A DNA stretch of 64,000 nt. Source: Arsukibacterium sp. MJ3. Lineage in GTDB: Bacteria; Pseudomonadota; Gammaproteobacteria; Enterobacterales; Alteromonadaceae. The position numbers were made by a program, and so were the translations under genes. The notes beneath the pieces are model-generated. The model was not told the origin of the DNA. It was given only the letters and a program-made list of their open reading frames with translations, and searched no databases. The stretch spans positions 186,001 through 250,000 of the forward strand of contig NZ_LAHP01000001.1 in the NCBI RefSeq assembly GCF_000987765.1, written 5' to 3'. Of this stretch, positions 35,041-44,470 are shown piece by piece (position 1 is the first letter of the stretch; every line of letters starts with the position of its first letter).

Positions 35041-36471
35041 ATGAGCAGCAGAAATTTTGGTTACCTGCTGCCATTATTGGCCGGCCCGCTGTTATTTTTA
35101 CTGGTATTAATGAATGATCCCTGGTTTAGCAGTATGTCAGAGTCGGCCTGGTTACTCAGTGGTCTCACCGTGTGGATGGCCATGTGGTGGATCACCGAGA
35201 GCGTGCCAATTCCAGCCACTTCTTTATTACCCATTATCGTTGTTCCACTGCTAGGCCTCGACTCTGTCGCCAATGTTACCGCACCCTATGCCGATCCGCT
35301 TATTTTTCTATTTTTAGGTGGCTTTATGCTGTCTATCGCCATGGAGCGCTGGGATCTGCATCGGCGCATAGCACTGTTAACCATGCTATTAGTTGGCAGC
35401 AAACCCAGCCAGCAAATCGCCGGCATGATGCTGGTCACCGCCTTTTTGTCGATGTGGATGTCCAATACCGCCACCGCGGTAATGATGCTGCCGATTGCGC
35501 TATCGATTATTAGTATGCAAGATAATATCAGCGAGAAATTTGCCAAAGCATTGCTGTTATCTATCGCATATGCCGCTAGTATCGGCGGTGTTGCAACCAT
35601 CATTGGCACCCCGCCTAATGCCTTGCTGGCCGGATATTTGCGTAATCAGTATCAACTGGAGATTGGGTTTGCTGAATGGATGTTACTTGGCGTGCCAGTG
35701 GCGCTAGTGATGCTACTAGGGACCTGGTATTGGCTAACGCAATGTCATTTTCGCTTTGCTAAAGATGAAGCAAGAGTGAGCCGGCAGTTATATCTCGATA
35801 AGCTGGTCGCTTTGGGACCAATGCAGCGGGCCGAAAAAATTGTATTAGCAGTGTTTTTACTGGCGGCTTCCCTGTGGGTAGGCCGCAGCGGGTTTATCAA
35901 GCTAACCGGTTTACCACTAAACGATACACTAACCGCGATTTTCTGTGCTAGTTTGTTATTTATCCTACCGGTTAGCGTTAAAACAGGCCAAAGAGTACTG
36001 GTATGGGAAGACTGCAGTAAACTGCCATGGGGCATTTTAATTCTGTTTGGTGGTGGCTTAACGTTGGCGGCACAAATTCAGCAATCAGGATTAGCTGATT
36101 TTATTGCTGCACAGGTTGGTTCGCTCGGTGCTATTAATTTACTATTACTCATCGTACTGGTGACGACTATTATTATCTTCTTAACCGAAATAACCAGTAA
36201 CACCGCCACTGCCGCGGCATTTTTGCCTTTGTTAGGTCCAGTTGCCGTATCACTTAATACACCAGCCTCGATGTTGGTCATCCCTGCAGCTATTGCCGCC
36301 AGCTGTGCCTTTATGATGCCGGTCGCTACACCACCCAATGCCATAATATTTGGTTCAGGTAAATTGAAAATTATCGATATGGTAACCGCCGGATTCGTGC
36401 TGAATTTACTGGCTATTCTGGTAATTACCGTAGCTGTATGGTTTATTAGTCCCTACATTTTTGATTTTTAA
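35041..36471 (+). CDS. DASS-family sodium/anion symporter
   Basis: A 476-aa inner-membrane transporter of the divalent anion:Na+ symporter family (SLC13-like) with about eleven membrane segments. The two SNT substrate/sodium motifs are visible: MWMSNTATAVMMLPIA (about 140) and EITSNTATAAAFLPLLGPVA (about 385), with TPPNALLAGYL and TPPNAIIFGSG in the matching repeats. Substrate could be dicarboxylate, citrate or sulfate and cannot be told. It follows rluF by six bases, so the two are probably co-transcribed although functionally unrelated. Confidence 0.88.
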   Translation: MSSRNFGYLLPLLAGPLLFLLVLMNDPWFSSMSESAWLLSGLTVWMAMWWITESVPIPATSLLPIIVVPLLGLDSVANVTAPYADPLIFLFLGGFMLSIAMERWDLHRRIALLTMLLVGSKPSQQIAGMMLVTAFLSMWMSNTATAVMMLPIALSIISMQDNISEKFAKALLLSIAYAASIGGVATIIGTPPNALLAGYLRNQYQLEIGFAEWMLLGVPVALVMLLGTWYWLTQCHFRFAKDEARVSRQLYLDKLVALGPMQRAEKIVLAVFLLAASLWVGRSGFIKLTGLPLNDTLTAIFCASLLFILPVSVKTGQRVLVWEDCSKLPWGILILFGGGLTLAAQIQQSGLADFIAAQVGSLGAINLLLLIVLVTTIIIFLTEITSNTATAAAFLPLLGPVAVSLNTPASMLVIPAAIAASCAFMMPVATPPNAIIFGSGKLKIIDMVTAGFVLNLLAILVITVAVWFISPYIFDF

Positions 36472-36517
36472 TGCGGCTCAACCAGTAACAACCCTCACTT
36501 TTACGTCTCAGAATGCA

Positions 36518-36542
36518 AAAAAGCAGCCTAAGGCTGCTTTTT
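36518..36542. terminator. Terminator between DASS gene and tRNA cluster
   Basis: AAAAAGCAGCC and GGCTGCTTTTT around a 3-base loop, with T-runs on both strands. It can end the transporter transcript and the convergent tRNA operon. Confidence 0.9.
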
Positions 36543-36548
36543 ACAATA

Positions 36549-36624
36549 TGGAGCGAGTAACGAGATTCGAACTCGTGACCTCGACCTTGGCAAGGTCGCG
36601 CTCTACCAGCTGAGCTATACTCGC
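36549..36624 (-). tRNA. tRNA-Gly (GCC), last of the cluster
   Basis: 76-nt cloverleaf on the minus strand, starting GCGAGTATAG, D-arm AGCTCAGCTGGTAGAGC, anticodon loop CTTGCCAAG (GCC), T-arm GTTCGAATC, encoded CCA. It is identical in sequence to the tRNA-Gly at 36896-36971. Confidence 0.97.
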
Positions 36625-36662
36625 GATAATCTGGTTATACGCCAACAACTGTTAACGTTAAA

Positions 36663-36749
36663 TGGTGCCCGGAGCCGGACTTGAACCGGCACGACCTTTC
36701 GATCGAGGGATTTTAAATCCCTTGTGTCTACCGATTTCACCACCCGGGC
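36663..36749 (-). tRNA. leuZ: tRNA-Leu (UAA)
   Basis: 87-nt class II tRNA with acceptor GCCCGGG, anticodon arm GGGATTTAAAATCCC (anticodon TAA), variable arm CGATCGAAAGGTCG, T-arm GTTCAAGTC and encoded CCA. It corresponds to E. coli leuZ by position after cysT. Confidence 0.97.
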
Positions 36750-36790
36750 AGACTACTTTTTGTTACTGGTTTACACTACTAATAATGTTA

Positions 36791-36864
36791 TGGAGGCGGG
36801 TCCCGGAGTCGAACCGAGGTGGGCGGATTTGCAATCCGCTGCATGGCCACTCTGCCAACCCGCC
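36791..36864 (-). tRNA. cysT: tRNA-Cys (GCA)
   Basis: 74-nt tRNA, acceptor GGCGGGT, anticodon arm GCGGATTGCAAATCCGC (anticodon GCA), T-arm GGTTCGACTCC, encoded CCA. Confidence 0.97.
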
Positions 36865-36895
36865 AATCAAGCAACGCTTTACTCTTGTTAAGAGT

Positions 36896-36971
36896 TGGAG
36901 CGAGTAACGAGATTCGAACTCGTGACCTCGACCTTGGCAAGGTCGCGCTCTACCAGCTGAGCTATACTCGC
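36896..36971 (-). tRNA. glyW: tRNA-Gly (GCC), first of the cluster
   Basis: 76-nt tRNA with anticodon GCC and encoded CCA. The order pgsA-Gly-Cys-Leu matches E. coli pgsA-glyW-cysT-leuZ; the additional Gly copy after Leu is an extra here. Confidence 0.97.
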
Positions 36972-37005
36972 AATGCTTATGGCCATGTGCCTTAACACGT
37001 GACGC

Positions 37006-37033
37006 ATTCTACTGTTTTAATTAAGCCAGTCAA
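37006..37033 (-). promoter_or_regulatory. Promoter of the Gly-Cys-Leu-Gly tRNA operon
   Basis: On the minus strand: TTGACT (-35), 16-base spacer, TAGAAT (-10), followed by a G/C-containing discriminator GCGTCACG. It ends 34 bases before the first tRNA. Confidence 0.75.
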
Positions 37034-37103
37034 TGAAAAATTAGTAGTTTTACAACTGACTGCTTAAATTTTAGCTGACTTGCTGCAATAAACTGCTACA
37101 GCC

Positions 37104-37661
37104 TTAGTGCTGAGACAAATCTTGCCAGGCAGCAGTCACATATTGATACATTGACCATATCGTTAAGACAGTCGCCAGATATAATAAAGCATACCCAACA
37201 GGGGTAAACCACACTAACAACGTAAATTGCGGCTGCCAGATTAACCCGATCAGAGCAATCATCTGCGCTATTGTTTTGTATTTACCCATGTTAGAGACCG
37301 CAACGTTAGCCCTTTTACCTATTTCAGCCATCCACTCCCGAAGTGCTGAAATAGCAATTTCGCGACTTATGATGATAATAGCGGGAATGCTAAACCACAG
37401 TGACTGCTCATGAATTGCCAATACCACCAATGCCACCGCTACCATAACTTTATCGGCAACCGGATCAAGAAACGCGCCAAAAGCAGTAGATTGCTGCAGT
37501 TTGCGCGCCAGATAGCCATCAAGCGCATCGGTTATTGCTGCTAAACAAAATACAAACGCTGCCCAGAACCGATAATTTTCCCAGCCTGAATAAAAACAAA
37601 ACATAAATACCGGAATTAAAAATAACCTGAACAGCGTTAATAGATTGGGAATATTCCACAT
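37104..37661 (-). CDS. pgsA: CDP-diacylglycerol-glycerol-3-phosphate 3-phosphatidyltransferase
   Basis: Inner-membrane enzyme (185 aa) of phosphatidylglycerol synthesis. The CDP-alcohol phosphotransferase motif is complete: DALDGYLARKLQQSTAFGAFLD followed by PVADK, with the catalytic Asp residues (split here; about residues 41-66). N-terminal MWNIPNLLTLFRLFLIPVF is the usual first helix. It follows uvrC by 32 bases, in the conserved uvrY-uvrC-pgsA-tRNA order. Confidence 0.96.
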   Translation of the reverse strand: MWNIPNLLTLFRLFLIPVFMFCFYSGWENYRFWAAFVFCLAAITDALDGYLARKLQQSTAFGAFLDPVADKVMVAVALVVLAIHEQSLWFSIPAIIIISREIAISALREWMAEIGKRANVAVSNMGKYKTIAQMIALIGLIWQPQFTLLVWFTPVGYALLYLATVLTIWSMYQYVTAAWQDLSQH

Positions 37662-37693
37662 ATAACAATTCTCACTAAAACAATGTCGCTATG

Positions 37694-39511
37694 CTACTTG
37701 TTATGACAGGCTTGGTAAATCTTTTCTGCTTGCTGACGGGAAATACCCGGCACCGAGCTAAGCTCTGCCACAGAGGCTTTTAATACCCCTTGCAAGCCTC
37801 CCAAATATTGCAGCAACGCTTGTCGGCGTTTTTCTCCTATCCCATCAATATTTTCCAACGGGCTCTTTAACATGCTTTTGCCACGTTTACTGCGATGACC
37901 GGTAATCGCAAAACGATGCGCTTCATCACGAATTTGCTGAATTAAATGTAAGGCCGGACTATCACCAGGTAAATGTAATGATTTACCTGTCTTAGCAATA
38001 ATTAACGTTTCCAACCCCGGTTTGCGGCTTACCCCCTTGGCAACCCCCACTAATAACGGCATTTTTTCATGTGGCCAATGTTCAAACTGGCTAATGGCAA
38101 TATTAAGCTGCCCTAAGCCCCCATCAATAAATATGATATCGGGTATTTTTGTCTCGTCGGTTAAGCGGCTGTAACGTTTATCCAGCGCAAATTGCATTGC
38201 TGCATAATCATCCCCCCCGGTAATCCCAGTAACATTGTAGCGCCGGTATTCCTGCTTAAATGGGCCCTCACCATCAAATACCACACAAGATGCAATCGTT
38301 GCCTGGCCCATCGTATGACTTATATCAAAACATTCCATCCGGGTAATAGCATTGGGTAACTCAAGTAGCAATTGCAGCGCCGAGTAGCGTAATTGCATTT
38401 TTTGCCCGACAGACTGACGGCTATCACAAGCGAGCTCAGCATTTTTCTGTGCCAAACTTAAGTACTGTGACTTTTCGCCGCGCTTTGCCTGGATAAGTTT
38501 TACTTTACGCCCGGCTGCAGCACTTATTACATTGGCCAATGAATCGGCATCTTCCAACGTTAACGGTAAAATAATCTCAGGGGGTATTTGCTGGCCGGCA
38601 CTACCGTTAAGATAAAACTGTAGCAAAAATGCACTAAGTACTTCATCAGGCTCGGTATTAGCCGGCACTTTGGGATAGTATGACTTTGAACCAAGTATTT
38701 TCTGCTGTCGCACAAACAGCACATGCACCACGGCAATCTGACCAGATTGAGCAAAACCAATAATATCCAGTTCAGCGTGTTCGCCACTGACATATTGTTG
38801 TTCCTGAACTTTTCGCAAGGCACTAATTTGATCCCGGAAAAGGGCGGCATCTTCAAAAGCAAGTTGCTCGCTGGCAACGTTCATTTTTTGTACCAGTTGC
38901 TCAACAACCAATTGATTCTTGCCGCTGAGAAACAAAGCCGCCAACTGAACTTGCTCTGTATATTGCGCATCAGATATTTTACCGACACAAGGTGCTGAAC
39001 AAAGTTTTAATTGATATTGTAAACAGGGACGCGTTCTGGCGCGATAAAAACCATCTTCACATTGGCGGATCGGAAAGATTTTTTGCAACACTTTTAAGCT
39101 TTGCCAGACAGCGCCGGCATTAGGATAAGGACCAAAGTACTGACCCGTTTTTTTTCGTGGTCCCCGATGCGAACTGATCCTCGGATGTTTGTGCTCAGAA
39201 ATAAAAATAAATGGATAAGACTTATCATCTCGCAGCAGCACATTGTACTTGGGCATAAACTGCTTGATCAGATTATTTTCGAGGATCAGCGCTTCAGTTT
39301 CACTGTGCGTGGCCATAATCTCAATACTAGCAATTTGTGCTACCAACGCTCTGGTTTTAACACTGTCAACTTGCTGGCGAAAATAACTACTTAACCGTTT
39401 TTTAAGATCTTTCGCTTTACCAACGTAGATAACCTGCTCTGCCTGATTAAACATGCGATAGACGCCAGGTTGAGCAGGAACTGTGGATAAAAAAGATTTG
39501 GCATCAAACAT
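37694..39511 (-). CDS. uvrC: Excinuclease ABC subunit C
   Basis: UvrC (605 aa from the chosen start) makes both incisions in nucleotide excision repair. Domains in order: GIY-YIG nuclease (residues 9-90, GVYRMFNQAEQVIYVGKAKDLKKRL), UvrB-interacting UVR motif (about 195-230), RNase H-like C-terminal nuclease with ECFDISHTMGQ and FIDGGLGQL, and tandem helix-hairpin-helix motifs at the end (LENIDGIGEKRRQALLQYLG). The frame extends eight codons to a TTG inside uvrY; the ATG at 39511 gives the family N-terminus MFDAKSFLS. It is coupled to uvrY with almost no gap. Confidence 0.95.
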   Translation of the reverse strand: MFDAKSFLSTVPAQPGVYRMFNQAEQVIYVGKAKDLKKRLSSYFRQQVDSVKTRALVAQIASIEIMATHSETEALILENNLIKQFMPKYNVLLRDDKSYPFIFISEHKHPRISSHRGPRKKTGQYFGPYPNAGAVWQSLKVLQKIFPIRQCEDGFYRARTRPCLQYQLKLCSAPCVGKISDAQYTEQVQLAALFLSGKNQLVVEQLVQKMNVASEQLAFEDAALFRDQISALRKVQEQQYVSGEHAELDIIGFAQSGQIAVVHVLFVRQQKILGSKSYYPKVPANTEPDEVLSAFLLQFYLNGSAGQQIPPEIILPLTLEDADSLANVISAAAGRKVKLIQAKRGEKSQYLSLAQKNAELACDSRQSVGQKMQLRYSALQLLLELPNAITRMECFDISHTMGQATIASCVVFDGEGPFKQEYRRYNVTGITGGDDYAAMQFALDKRYSRLTDETKIPDIIFIDGGLGQLNIAISQFEHWPHEKMPLLVGVAKGVSRKPGLETLIIAKTGKSLHLPGDSPALHLIQQIRDEAHRFAITGHRSKRGKSMLKSPLENIDGIGEKRRQALLQYLGGLQGVLKASVAELSSVPGISRQQAEKIYQACHNK

Positions 39512-39515
39512 CAGA

Positions 39516-40166
39516 TCAATATGACACCTTAGCAATATCTATCATGCCGTGACGTAACGCTAAATGCGTTAATTCAACATCACCACTTATCGCTAATTTT
39601 TCAAACATACGGTAGCGATAAGAATTAACAGTCTTCGTACTAACACTGAGTTGTTCAGCGATGTCGGTTACTTTTTGTCCGCGGGTAATCATCAGCATAA
39701 TTTGTAGTTCCCTATCAGACAGTCCATCAAAGGGATTATCATTATGGTTATTTACCTTGGCCAATGCCATTTTCTGGGCAACTTCATCAGAAATATGTCG
39801 CAGCCCGCTATAAACTTTGCGAATTGCCGATACCATATCTTTTGGCGCTGAGTTTTTGGAAATAAAACCCGCAGCACCTAACTGCATTACTTTTGTGGGT
39901 ACCGGCTCTTCAAAAGAAACTGACAATGCCAGCACTTTAATATCCGGACAAAAATGTAATATACGCTTGGTGGCAGTCATGCCTCCCATACCGGGCATAT
40001 TCATATCCATCAACACCACATCAGGTTCATGTTGACGACAAAATTGCAGAGCGTCCTCACCGGATCCAGCTTCGCCTATCACCTTGATACCGCGCTCATC
40101 CATTAGTATGCGACTGATCCCAGTGCGTACAAGCTCGTGATCATCAACTAACAATACGTTAATCAA
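39516..40166 (-). CDS. uvrY: Response regulator UvrY/GacA
   Basis: Two-component response regulator (216 aa) of the BarA/UvrY (GacS/GacA) system, which activates the Csr small RNAs. The receiver domain has acidic pocket DD at 8-9, phosphoacceptor Asp54 in VLMDMNMPG, and Lys in GFISKNS. The NarL-type helix-turn-helix is at the C-terminus (LSDRELQIMLMITRGQKVTDIAEQL). It is followed four bases later by uvrC, a conserved pair. A TATAAT-like -10 at 40258-40263 on the minus strand lacks a good -35, so the promoter is unclear. Confidence 0.95.
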   Translation of the reverse strand: MINVLLVDDHELVRTGISRILMDERGIKVIGEAGSGEDALQFCRQHEPDVVLMDMNMPGMGGMTATKRILHFCPDIKVLALSVSFEEPVPTKVMQLGAAGFISKNSAPKDMVSAIRKVYSGLRHISDEVAQKMALAKVNNHNDNPFDGLSDRELQIMLMITRGQKVTDIAEQLSVSTKTVNSYRYRMFEKLAISGDVELTHLALRHGMIDIAKVSY

Positions 40167-40399
40167 CTTGGCTTCTCCGTTTCACTGGTTATTAGAATTA
40201 TTATGCAGCTAGCATAGTAGAGCCTACGCTTTTACGCTAACGGGTTCAACACCAACATTATATACGCTTGCGTTAATAAGAAGTAAGTGTGCCAGAAAGG
40301 TAAAAGTTAGGAAATAACATTAAGAAATTATTTAACGAATTGTGGAGGATTTTACTTATTGGCTCAAAATTATATTTTAAATCTATGGGGAGAACAAAA

Positions 40400-40490
40400 T
40401 GGCGGAGGGAGAGAGATTCGAACTCTCGGTGGGCTATTAACCCACGCCGGTTTTCAAGACCGGTGCATTAAACCGCTCTGCCATCCCTCC
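40400..40490 (-). tRNA. tRNA-Ser (UGA), copy 1
   Basis: 91-nt class II tRNA: acceptor GGAGGGA, D-arm GGCAGAGCGGTTTAATGC, anticodon arm CCGGTCTTGAAAACCGG (TGA), long variable arm GTGGGTTAATAGCCCAC, T-arm GTTCGAATC, encoded CCA. Confidence 0.97.
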
Positions 40491-40504
40491 GCGCTACGGA
40501 GCGA

Positions 40505-40533
40505 ATATTAAGAACTCGCTGTCATTTTGTAAA
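40505..40533 (-). promoter_or_regulatory. Promoter of tRNA-Ser copy 1
   Basis: On the minus strand: TTTACA (-35), 17-base spacer, TAATAT (-10), followed by a GC-rich discriminator directly before the tRNA, the form usual for growth-rate-controlled stable RNA promoters. Confidence 0.8.
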
Positions 40534-40634
40534 GCGCTTTTTGTTATCTTTTGCCTGTTTGGTTACAATTCAGTCAGTAACACGGCATTTCTGAACATTG
40601 TAACGGTAAAATGATCATTTTAAGCTAACCAAAA

Positions 40635-40664
40635 ACGCAAAAACCACCTTGCGGTGGTTTGCGT
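40635..40664 (-). terminator. Terminator after tRNA-Ser copy 2
   Basis: AAACCACC and GGTGGTTT around a TTGC loop, extended by ACGCA/TGCGT, with T-runs on the minus strand. It separates the two serine tRNA transcription units. Confidence 0.85.
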
Positions 40665-40705
40665 ATATATCAACGTAACTGTTTTAATTTATGTTGAAAA
40701 CTAAA

Positions 40706-40796
40706 TGGCGGAGGGAGAGAGATTCGAACTCTCGGTGGGCTACTAACCCACGCCGGTTTTCAAGACCGGTGCATTAAACCGCTCTGCCATCCCTCC
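40706..40796 (-). tRNA. tRNA-Ser (UGA), copy 2
   Basis: 91-nt near-identical copy of the tRNA at 40400-40490; I see a single difference in the variable arm (TTAGTAG against TTAATAG). Anticodon TGA, encoded CCA. Confidence 0.97.
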
Positions 40797-40806
40797 AGCG
40801 CTGCGT

Positions 40807-40835
40807 ATACTAATCAGTTTGACTGAAAAAAGAAA
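40807..40835 (-). promoter_or_regulatory. Possible promoter of tRNA-Ser copy 2
   Basis: TAGTAT (-10) on the minus strand with a weak TTTCTT -35 at 17 bases. Confidence 0.35.
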
Positions 40836-40956
40836 GGCAAAAGTTAAAATACTTCAACTAACCACGATATTTATCCGCTAACTACTAGAGATATGGGAAC
40901 TTAGTCAGTATGATAACAGTCAAATGACGATAAAATTAAGCTAAAGGAGTCAACAT

Positions 40957-41622
40957 ATGTCCTACAGAGAAACCAGTAGCATCGGTACCGTTAGTCGCGG
41001 TATTGAAATTAACAAAGTGCTTCGAAACACGTACTTTTTACTTGGCCTTACCTTGGCGTTCAGTGCGTTAACTGCGGTAATTGCCATGGCCATGAATCTG
41101 TCACCAATAGCCTCTATTGTCTGTTTTGTGGCAGGTTTTATTATGTTGTTTGTGGTGAATAAAAAGGCTGACTCTGCCAGCGGTTTATTCTGGGTGTTTG
41201 GTTTTGCCGGAGCGATGGGCGCATCGTTAGGCCCGTTACTGAATGCGTATGCGGGATTAGCTAATGGGCCAAGCTTAATAATGCAAGCGTTAGGTGGCAC
41301 AGCCGTTATTTTCTTTTCTCTATCGGCTTATGTACTAACAACCCGCAAAGACTTCTCATTTATGGGTGGTTTTTTGATGGTAGGGTTAATAGTAGCTTTG
41401 GTTGCCATTGTTGCGAACATCTTTTTGGCAATCCCGGCACTAAGTTTAGCAATTAGCGCTGCAATTATTATGATTATGTCTGGTTTTATTTTGTTTGATA
41501 CCAGTCGAATCATTAACGGTGGTGAAACAAATTACATCCGCGCTACCGTTGGTTTATACTTGAATATATTCAATATTTTTGTGCATTTACTCAGCCTGTT
41601 AGGCATTATGGGCGACGAGTAA
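40957..41622 (+). CDS. yccA: BAX-inhibitor-1/YccA family membrane protein
   Basis: A 221-aa protein with seven predicted membrane helices and an acidic C-terminus (LLGIMGDE), of the BI-1-like YccA family. E. coli YccA is a substrate and modulator of the FtsH protease. AAGGAG lies about eight bases before the ATG. The downstream tusDCBE genes recall the E. coli yccA-tusE neighbourhood. A strong terminator follows the stop codon. Confidence 0.92.
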   Translation: MSYRETSSIGTVSRGIEINKVLRNTYFLLGLTLAFSALTAVIAMAMNLSPIASIVCFVAGFIMLFVVNKKADSASGLFWVFGFAGAMGASLGPLLNAYAGLANGPSLIMQALGGTAVIFFSLSAYVLTTRKDFSFMGGFLMVGLIVALVAIVANIFLAIPALSLAISAAIIMIMSGFILFDTSRIINGGETNYIRATVGLYLNIFNIFVHLLSLLGIMGDE

Positions 41623-41651
41623 CACTTTGCTGATACCTTAAGTTCCGTTAG

Positions 41652-41681
41652 AATACCCCGTCTGGTACGGGGTATTTTTTT
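41652..41681 (+). terminator. Terminator between yccA and tusD
   Basis: AATACCCCG and CGGGGTATT pair around a 7-base loop, followed by a T-run. It ends only about 11 bases before the tusD start codon. Confidence 0.9.
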
Positions 41682-41692
41682 ATGAGGCTATT

Positions 41693-42040
41693 TTGACCGC
41701 TTTTAGCATACTGTTAACTACCAGCCCTTTGGCGAACCAAGATTTTGCCAGCGCCTTGCAGTTTTCTAAAACCGCATTGCGTAACGGTTACAAGATTGAA
41801 CAGGTGTTTCTTTATCAGGATGCCGTATTAGCTGCAGCAGAACACATAGACTTACCGGCAGATGAAATTAACTTAGGCCGAAAACTAGCTGATTATTGCA
41901 AAGAATTTAACATTCCTCTGTTGTATTGTGTTACTGCTGCAGAAAAACGTGGATTAACTCAGGTTAACAGCGGTTTTGTTGCAGCAGGTTTGGCCGAATT
42001 TGCCATGCGTTTAGCTAACAGTAAATTGGTGCAATTCTGA
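41693..42040 (+). CDS. tusD: Sulfurtransferase subunit TusD
   Basis: TusD/DsrE-family subunit (115 aa) of the TusBCD complex, which relays sulfur from TusA to TusE for 2-thiolation of the tRNA wobble uridine. The active cysteine is Cys79 in IPLLYCVTAAEKRG. The start is TTG with GAGG five bases upstream (41684-41687), which gives the usual N-terminus of the family. tusC begins within the stop codon (TGATG). The transcription signal is unclear because a terminator lies directly upstream. Confidence 0.93.
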   Translation: MTAFSILLTTSPLANQDFASALQFSKTALRNGYKIEQVFLYQDAVLAAAEHIDLPADEINLGRKLADYCKEFNIPLLYCVTAAEKRGLTQVNSGFVAAGLAEFAMRLANSKLVQF

Positions 42041-42396
42041 TGCAGCATATAACAGTAATACAACGACAAAGTCCTTTTAATAGCAGTGGTGGACGTGAAA
42101 CGCTTGATTTGCTACTGGCGTTAGCCGCGGTAGAGCACCGCTTAAGCGTCATATTTAGTGGTGATGCGGTATATCAATTGCTTACGGTAAATGAAACCGT
42201 TAATTTTCAGCTTAAACGCTATCAACGTGGCTTTAAACTATTTGGCTTGTATGACATTGAACAGGTGTATGTTTGCCAACAAGCATTAACACAACGCCAG
42301 TTAAATCATGCGGATTTGGCAATAGATGCTAAACCAGTATCGGCTGCACAATTACAACAACTGCTGGCCAGCCAACAACACATAGTTTGTATTTAA
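42040..42396 (+). CDS. tusC: Sulfurtransferase subunit TusC
   Basis: TusC/DsrF-family subunit (118 aa) of the TusBCD hexamer. The RQSPFNSSGGRETLDLLLAL segment near the N-terminus and FSGDAVYQLL are typical. It overlaps tusD by one base and is followed one base later by tusB. In this family the subunit is structural, without a transferring cysteine being required. Confidence 0.92.
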   Translation: MQHITVIQRQSPFNSSGGRETLDLLLALAAVEHRLSVIFSGDAVYQLLTVNETVNFQLKRYQRGFKLFGLYDIEQVYVCQQALTQRQLNHADLAIDAKPVSAAQLQQLLASQQHIVCI

Positions 42397-42397
42397 T

Positions 42398-42664
42398 ATG
42401 AAACTGATTACCTTGATAAGTCCTGCCATTATACTGCCCGAACTGGCTGAAATATGTCAGCTTGACGATATTATTTTATTGCGCCAGGATGCTGTTTATC
42501 TGGCACAGCAAAGTGATATAAACTGGCCTTGCAGGAAAGTGGTTGCACTGCATTCTGATGTAAATTTACGTCATGTTAGCGCCACCGCCGGCATTACTAT
42601 TATCGATGATGATAACTGGGTGCAATTAGTCGCAACAGCCTCGCAGGTCCTGTTATGGCGTTAA
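42398..42664 (+). CDS. tusB: Sulfurtransferase subunit TusB
   Basis: TusB/DsrH-family subunit (88 aa), the smallest member of the TusBCD complex. The segment DDIILLRQDAVYLAQQ near residue 23 is characteristic, and the C-terminal DDDNWVQLVA is typical. It overlaps tusE by ten bases. Confidence 0.9.
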   Translation: MKLITLISPAIILPELAEICQLDDIILLRQDAVYLAQQSDINWPCRKVVALHSDVNLRHVSATAGITIIDDDNWVQLVATASQVLLWR

Positions 42665-42996
42665 CGAGTATTAACGTTGGTGGCGTTACCTTAGCGTTGG
42701 ATAAGCACGGTTACTTAGCTGATATCAGCCAATGGCAACCGGCAGTTGCTGAACACTTTGCAGTACTTGAACATATTACGTTAACCGCGGCACACTGGGA
42801 AGTTATCCTGTTTGTTCGCCAGTTTTATCAGGAATTTGGCACTTCACCGGCCATCAGAGTTCTGGTGAAGGCTATGGCGCAGCAGTTAGGGCCAGATAAA
42901 GGCAATAGTAAATATCTTTTTTTGCTGTTTCCACAAGGCCCGGCTAAGCAGGCTACCCGCTTAGCGGGACTGCCCAAACCAGCCCGCTGTCTGTAA
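42655..42996 (+). CDS. tusE: Sulfur relay protein TusE (DsrC family)
   Basis: TusE (113 aa), which takes sulfur from TusBCD and hands it to MnmA for tRNA 2-thiouridine. The conserved penultimate cysteine is Cys112 in the C-terminal KPARCL; HWEVILFVRQFYQEFGTSPAIR is the DsrC-family core. The ATG lies inside tusB, so translation is coupled. It is the last gene of tusDCBE; I see no clear terminator between it and the convergent serS. Confidence 0.94.
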   Translation: MALTSINVGGVTLALDKHGYLADISQWQPAVAEHFAVLEHITLTAAHWEVILFVRQFYQEFGTSPAIRVLVKAMAQQLGPDKGNSKYLFLLFPQGPAKQATRLAGLPKPARCL

Positions 42997-43069
42997 CAAC
43001 AGCAAACCGGACGACTAATCAGGCTTTATACCAAACGTTATAACAGACCAGTTAGCTGGGGAAATTTAC

Positions 43070-44362
<1,293 letters not shown>

Positions 44363-44470
44363 TTAGTTACTTCTGTCAGCTGAGGCCAAAATGGCAGACA
44401 AGGTTAAAACAAACGACCAGAATAGTAACCAGCTCAGACTAAAATTGAAATGCTTTAACTAAAAGAAAGC

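Noticed and set aside
40167-40399. Csr-type small RNA next to uvrY with several GGA motifs
   Set aside because: A few GGA motifs occur, but there is no terminator or promoter pair to define an RNA and the repeats are too few for a CsrB-like RNA.
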